A DNA stretch of 15,812 bases, taken from Verrucomicrobiota bacterium. Its GTDB lineage: Bacteria > Verrucomicrobiota > Verrucomicrobiia > Verrucomicrobiales > DEV007. Below the pieces are notes generated by a model. The model worked only from the letters and a program-made list of their open reading frames with translations. It was not told the origin of the DNA and did not search any database. How positions within the stretch are numbered: the first letter of the stretch is position 1; each line of letters starts with the position of its first letter. The DNA is taken from contig JAHDIL010000005.1 in assembly GCA_020630835.1 (NCBI GenBank), forward strand, positions 1 to 15,812, given 5' to 3'. A program made the position numbers and the translations under genes. Below are positions 14,035 to 15,812 of this stretch, one piece after another.

Positions 14035-14961
14035 ATGAGCGAGACCGACACAACTAAGACCTCCCCAGAAGCGTCCCTACGCACTGCCCAGCAGCTCAAA
14101 GAAGATCTTTTCACGCTGACAAAAGCGCGACTAAGCCTTCTTGTCGTAATCACGTCTGTGTTCGGCTACCTCTTAGCAGCGAAGAGCCTAGACAGCTTTG
14201 CTTGGCCCCAGCTGCTCCACATGCTCTTCGGCACCATCTTGGCCGCCTTTGCTGCCGCAATCTTTAACCAGATCATGGAGGTCGATGCCGATGCCAAGAT
14301 GAGACGAACCAGCGATCGTCCTCTACCTGCCAATCGCATCCCCAAACCCGCTGCCTTTATCCTCGGATGGATCCTCGCCGCCTTCGGACTGATCCACCTA
14401 GGGATGAAAGTGAGCACGCTATCATCCATCATGGCAGGCCTCACTCTCATTTCCTATCTCTTCATCTACACACCGATGAAGCAGAAGTCGTCCGCCAACA
14501 CTCTGATTGGAGCTGTATCCGGCGCCTTTCCGCCTCTCATCGGCTGGACGGCTGGTGGCGGAAACTGGATGGATGGAGGCGCGCTCTTTCTCTTCCTCCT
14601 GCTCTTCTTTTGGCAGCTGCCCCACTTCGCAGCCATCAACTGGATGTATCGAGAGGAATACATCCGCGGCGGCTTCGTCATGTGGTCTAACAAAGATGAA
14701 TCAGGCCACTACACCGCTAAACTGGCCATTGTCTTTAGTGTCTGCTTATTACTCTGCACGACAGTTCTTCCTGCCGCCTCTGGCCTTATCAGTTGGGTGG
14801 GGGCTTTACCTCTAGGCCTACCCGCCTTAGCCATGCTAGTCCTGTCCCTAAAATTCTTGTCCTCACTCGAACGTTCCGCTGCGCGTAAGCTCTTCTTTTT
14901 CACCCTTCTATACTTACCGGTAGCAATGGTGATCGCTCACCTCTTCTGGAATCAAAATTAA
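14035..14961 (+). CDS. ctaB: protoheme IX farnesyltransferase (heme O synthase)
   Basis: A 308-residue UbiA-superfamily prenyltransferase of the inner membrane that adds a farnesyl group to protoheme to form heme O, the substrate of CtaA. The first Asp-rich motif is FNQIMEVDADAKMRRTSDRPLP (residues 78 onward, key Asn79, Asp84, Asp86, Asp94). The characteristic YTPMKQKSSANTLIGAVSGA begins near 155 and WQLPHFAAINW near 198. Eight to nine hydrophobic segments are visible, and the N-terminal 25 residues are polar. The ATG has no Shine-Dalgarno (leader ends GGCTGCGCCCT). It lies between heme A synthase and the SCO gene, as expected for an oxidase assembly operon. Length is normal for the family. 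Confidence 0.95.
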   Translation: MSETDTTKTSPEASLRTAQQLKEDLFTLTKARLSLLVVITSVFGYLLAAKSLDSFAWPQLLHMLFGTILAAFAAAIFNQIMEVDADAKMRRTSDRPLPANRIPKPAAFILGWILAAFGLIHLGMKVSTLSSIMAGLTLISYLFIYTPMKQKSSANTLIGAVSGAFPPLIGWTAGGGNWMDGGALFLFLLLFFWQLPHFAAINWMYREEYIRGGFVMWSNKDESGHYTAKLAIVFSVCLLLCTTVLPAASGLISWVGALPLGLPALAMLVLSLKFLSSLERSAARKLFFFTLLYLPVAMVIAHLFWNQN

Positions 14962-14986
14962 TCGTCAGAACGTTTCCCCTACTGCC

Positions 14987-15727
14987 ATGGAAGAACCCTC
15001 TCCTCTAAAACCCCTTTCAGACCGCGCCAAGATCATCACTTGGTGGGGAACCATTGTTGCCATTATCGCCGTCGTTGTCTTCGGCTCTGTTTTTGTAACC
15101 CTTTCCTACCGAAATCGACAGGTCTACGAAATGGAAAACTGGCGCCCCCCCTTTGTAGGCAAAGTCGAGACAGATATGTTCTTCACCAATCGCACCGGGG
15201 AGACGGTCCGTCTTGAGCAGCTGAAAGACCGCGTCTACCTAACGGGCTACCAATACACCGACTGCCCCGTTGGCTGTCTCGGCATGGCTGCGATCATGAA
15301 AGACCTCTACGAAACCTTCCACTCAGAGCATGAGGAATTCGGCCTCGTATCGATCAGTGTCAACCCTGCTGGGGATACGCCAGAAAAGATGAACGAATGG
15401 GTGAAACGCCAAGGACTGGACACTGAGGACTGGTGGTTCCTAACCGGCGATCCTGAGCGCATTGCCAGTTATATGCTCTCTGAGTTCAAATTCTTTGCCA
15501 CAGAACGCAACACTGACCCAGCCGTTATCGCTACTCAGGGCGAATTTGCTCATGACCAGCGTATCGCCCTTGTGGATGGAGGAGCCAATATCCGGGGCTA
15601 CTACGATGTCCTCAACCCCCAGCGCGGCGAGCTAGAGATCGCACGCCTCGAGCGCGACCTCAAACTTGTGCTCAACCCCGATCTGTCGCTCAGCGACGTC
15701 ATGCCAGAACCAAATACCCGTAAATAA
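14987..15727 (+). CDS. SCO1/SenC copper chaperone
   Basis: A 246-residue SCO-family protein with one N-terminal membrane anchor (about 17-40) and a thioredoxin-like domain in the periplasm. It supplies copper, or reduces the cysteines, of the CuA site of cytochrome oxidase. The metal site is intact: Cys93 and Cys97 in TDCPVGC and the distal His189 in GEFAHDQRIALVD. SVNPAGDTPEKM (124-135) matches the usual SCO SVDPxxDTP segment. The start lacks a Shine-Dalgarno and follows ctaB by 25 nt, so co-transcription is likely. The C-terminal tail after about 225 (LNPDLSLSDVMPEPNTRK) is polar and not part of the fold. Confidence 0.93.
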   Translation: MEEPSPLKPLSDRAKIITWWGTIVAIIAVVVFGSVFVTLSYRNRQVYEMENWRPPFVGKVETDMFFTNRTGETVRLEQLKDRVYLTGYQYTDCPVGCLGMAAIMKDLYETFHSEHEEFGLVSISVNPAGDTPEKMNEWVKRQGLDTEDWWFLTGDPERIASYMLSEFKFFATERNTDPAVIATQGEFAHDQRIALVDGGANIRGYYDVLNPQRGELEIARLERDLKLVLNPDLSLSDVMPEPNTRK

Positions 15728-15750
15728 CTCCAGCCATCACCTTCAACCCG

Positions 15751-15812
15751 ATGAACTACGAACTCTTTCCCCCCATCAACGCGGGACTCAACTCCCTCAG
15801 CACTATCCTCCT
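15751..15812 (+). CDS. DUF420 membrane protein, 5' fragment
   Basis: The first 20 codons of a gene cut by the window end; the track of the frame reads MNYELFPPINAGLNSLSTIL with a further partial Leu codon. The F-P-x-[IL]-N-A-x-L-N-x-L-x-x-x-L pattern is that of the start of DUF420 proteins (Bacillus YozB/CtaM), which are required for assembly of haem-copper oxidases in some bacteria. It starts 23 nt after the SCO stop, without a Shine-Dalgarno, in the right genomic context. The assignment rests on a short stretch and on context. Confidence 0.6.
   Translation, partial: MNYELFPPINAGLNSLSTIL

Noticed and set aside
1..15812. CRISPR array, tRNA, rRNA, insertion sequence or phage module
   Set aside because: No regularly spaced repeats, cloverleaf-like sequence, transposase or phage motif was seen; the gene content is of ordinary chromosomal type.

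Overview
The window looks like chromosomal DNA from a Gram-negative bacterium, most likely of the Verrucomicrobiota; this is inferred from gene content, not from a marker gene. The evidence is an OprP/OprO-type porin ending in Phe, an HPr kinase next to a Ser46-type HPr, a secreted S1 sulfatase, a lipoprotein, a secreted VWA protein and a heme A synthase/heme O synthase/SCO cluster. Few start codons have a Shine-Dalgarno sequence and many are preceded by pyrimidine-rich leaders. No rRNA, tRNA, CRISPR, insertion sequence or phage gene was seen. Genes are dense, and all but the first lie on the + strand.

Layout. 22-804 (-) is an alpha/beta hydrolase that seems to lack about seven residues of its core. 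It is divergent from a porin (1193-2392), which ends at a textbook terminator. Next come hprK (2530-3513), HPr (ptsH, 3593-3856) and a membrane-anchored alpha/beta hydrolase (3919-4986), probably co-transcribed. leuD (5044-5646) stands without leuC and is followed by a lipoprotein with a lysozyme-like motif (5717-6559) and a secreted sulfatase (6729-8102) whose -10 box lies so close to the ATG that the mRNA may be leaderless.

8103-12138 is the most interesting block: a secreted VWA-domain protein, a PhoR-like sensor kinase without a HAMP domain but with a periplasmic region of about 310 residues, and an OmpR/PhoB-family response regulator overlapping the kinase by 4 nt. The short gap upstream of the VWA gene carries three CTGACA-type repeats on an 11-nt grid, the geometry of a Pho box. 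A second 11-nt direct repeat lies just before the kinase start. I propose an autoregulated envelope-sensing operon in which the VWA protein works with the kinase.

mscL (12239-12676) follows with its own strong terminator. The right end is a cytochrome oxidase biogenesis cluster: heme A synthase with an apparent two-helix insertion, heme O synthase, a SCO copper chaperone and the first 20 codons of what looks like a DUF420 membrane protein cut by the window edge.
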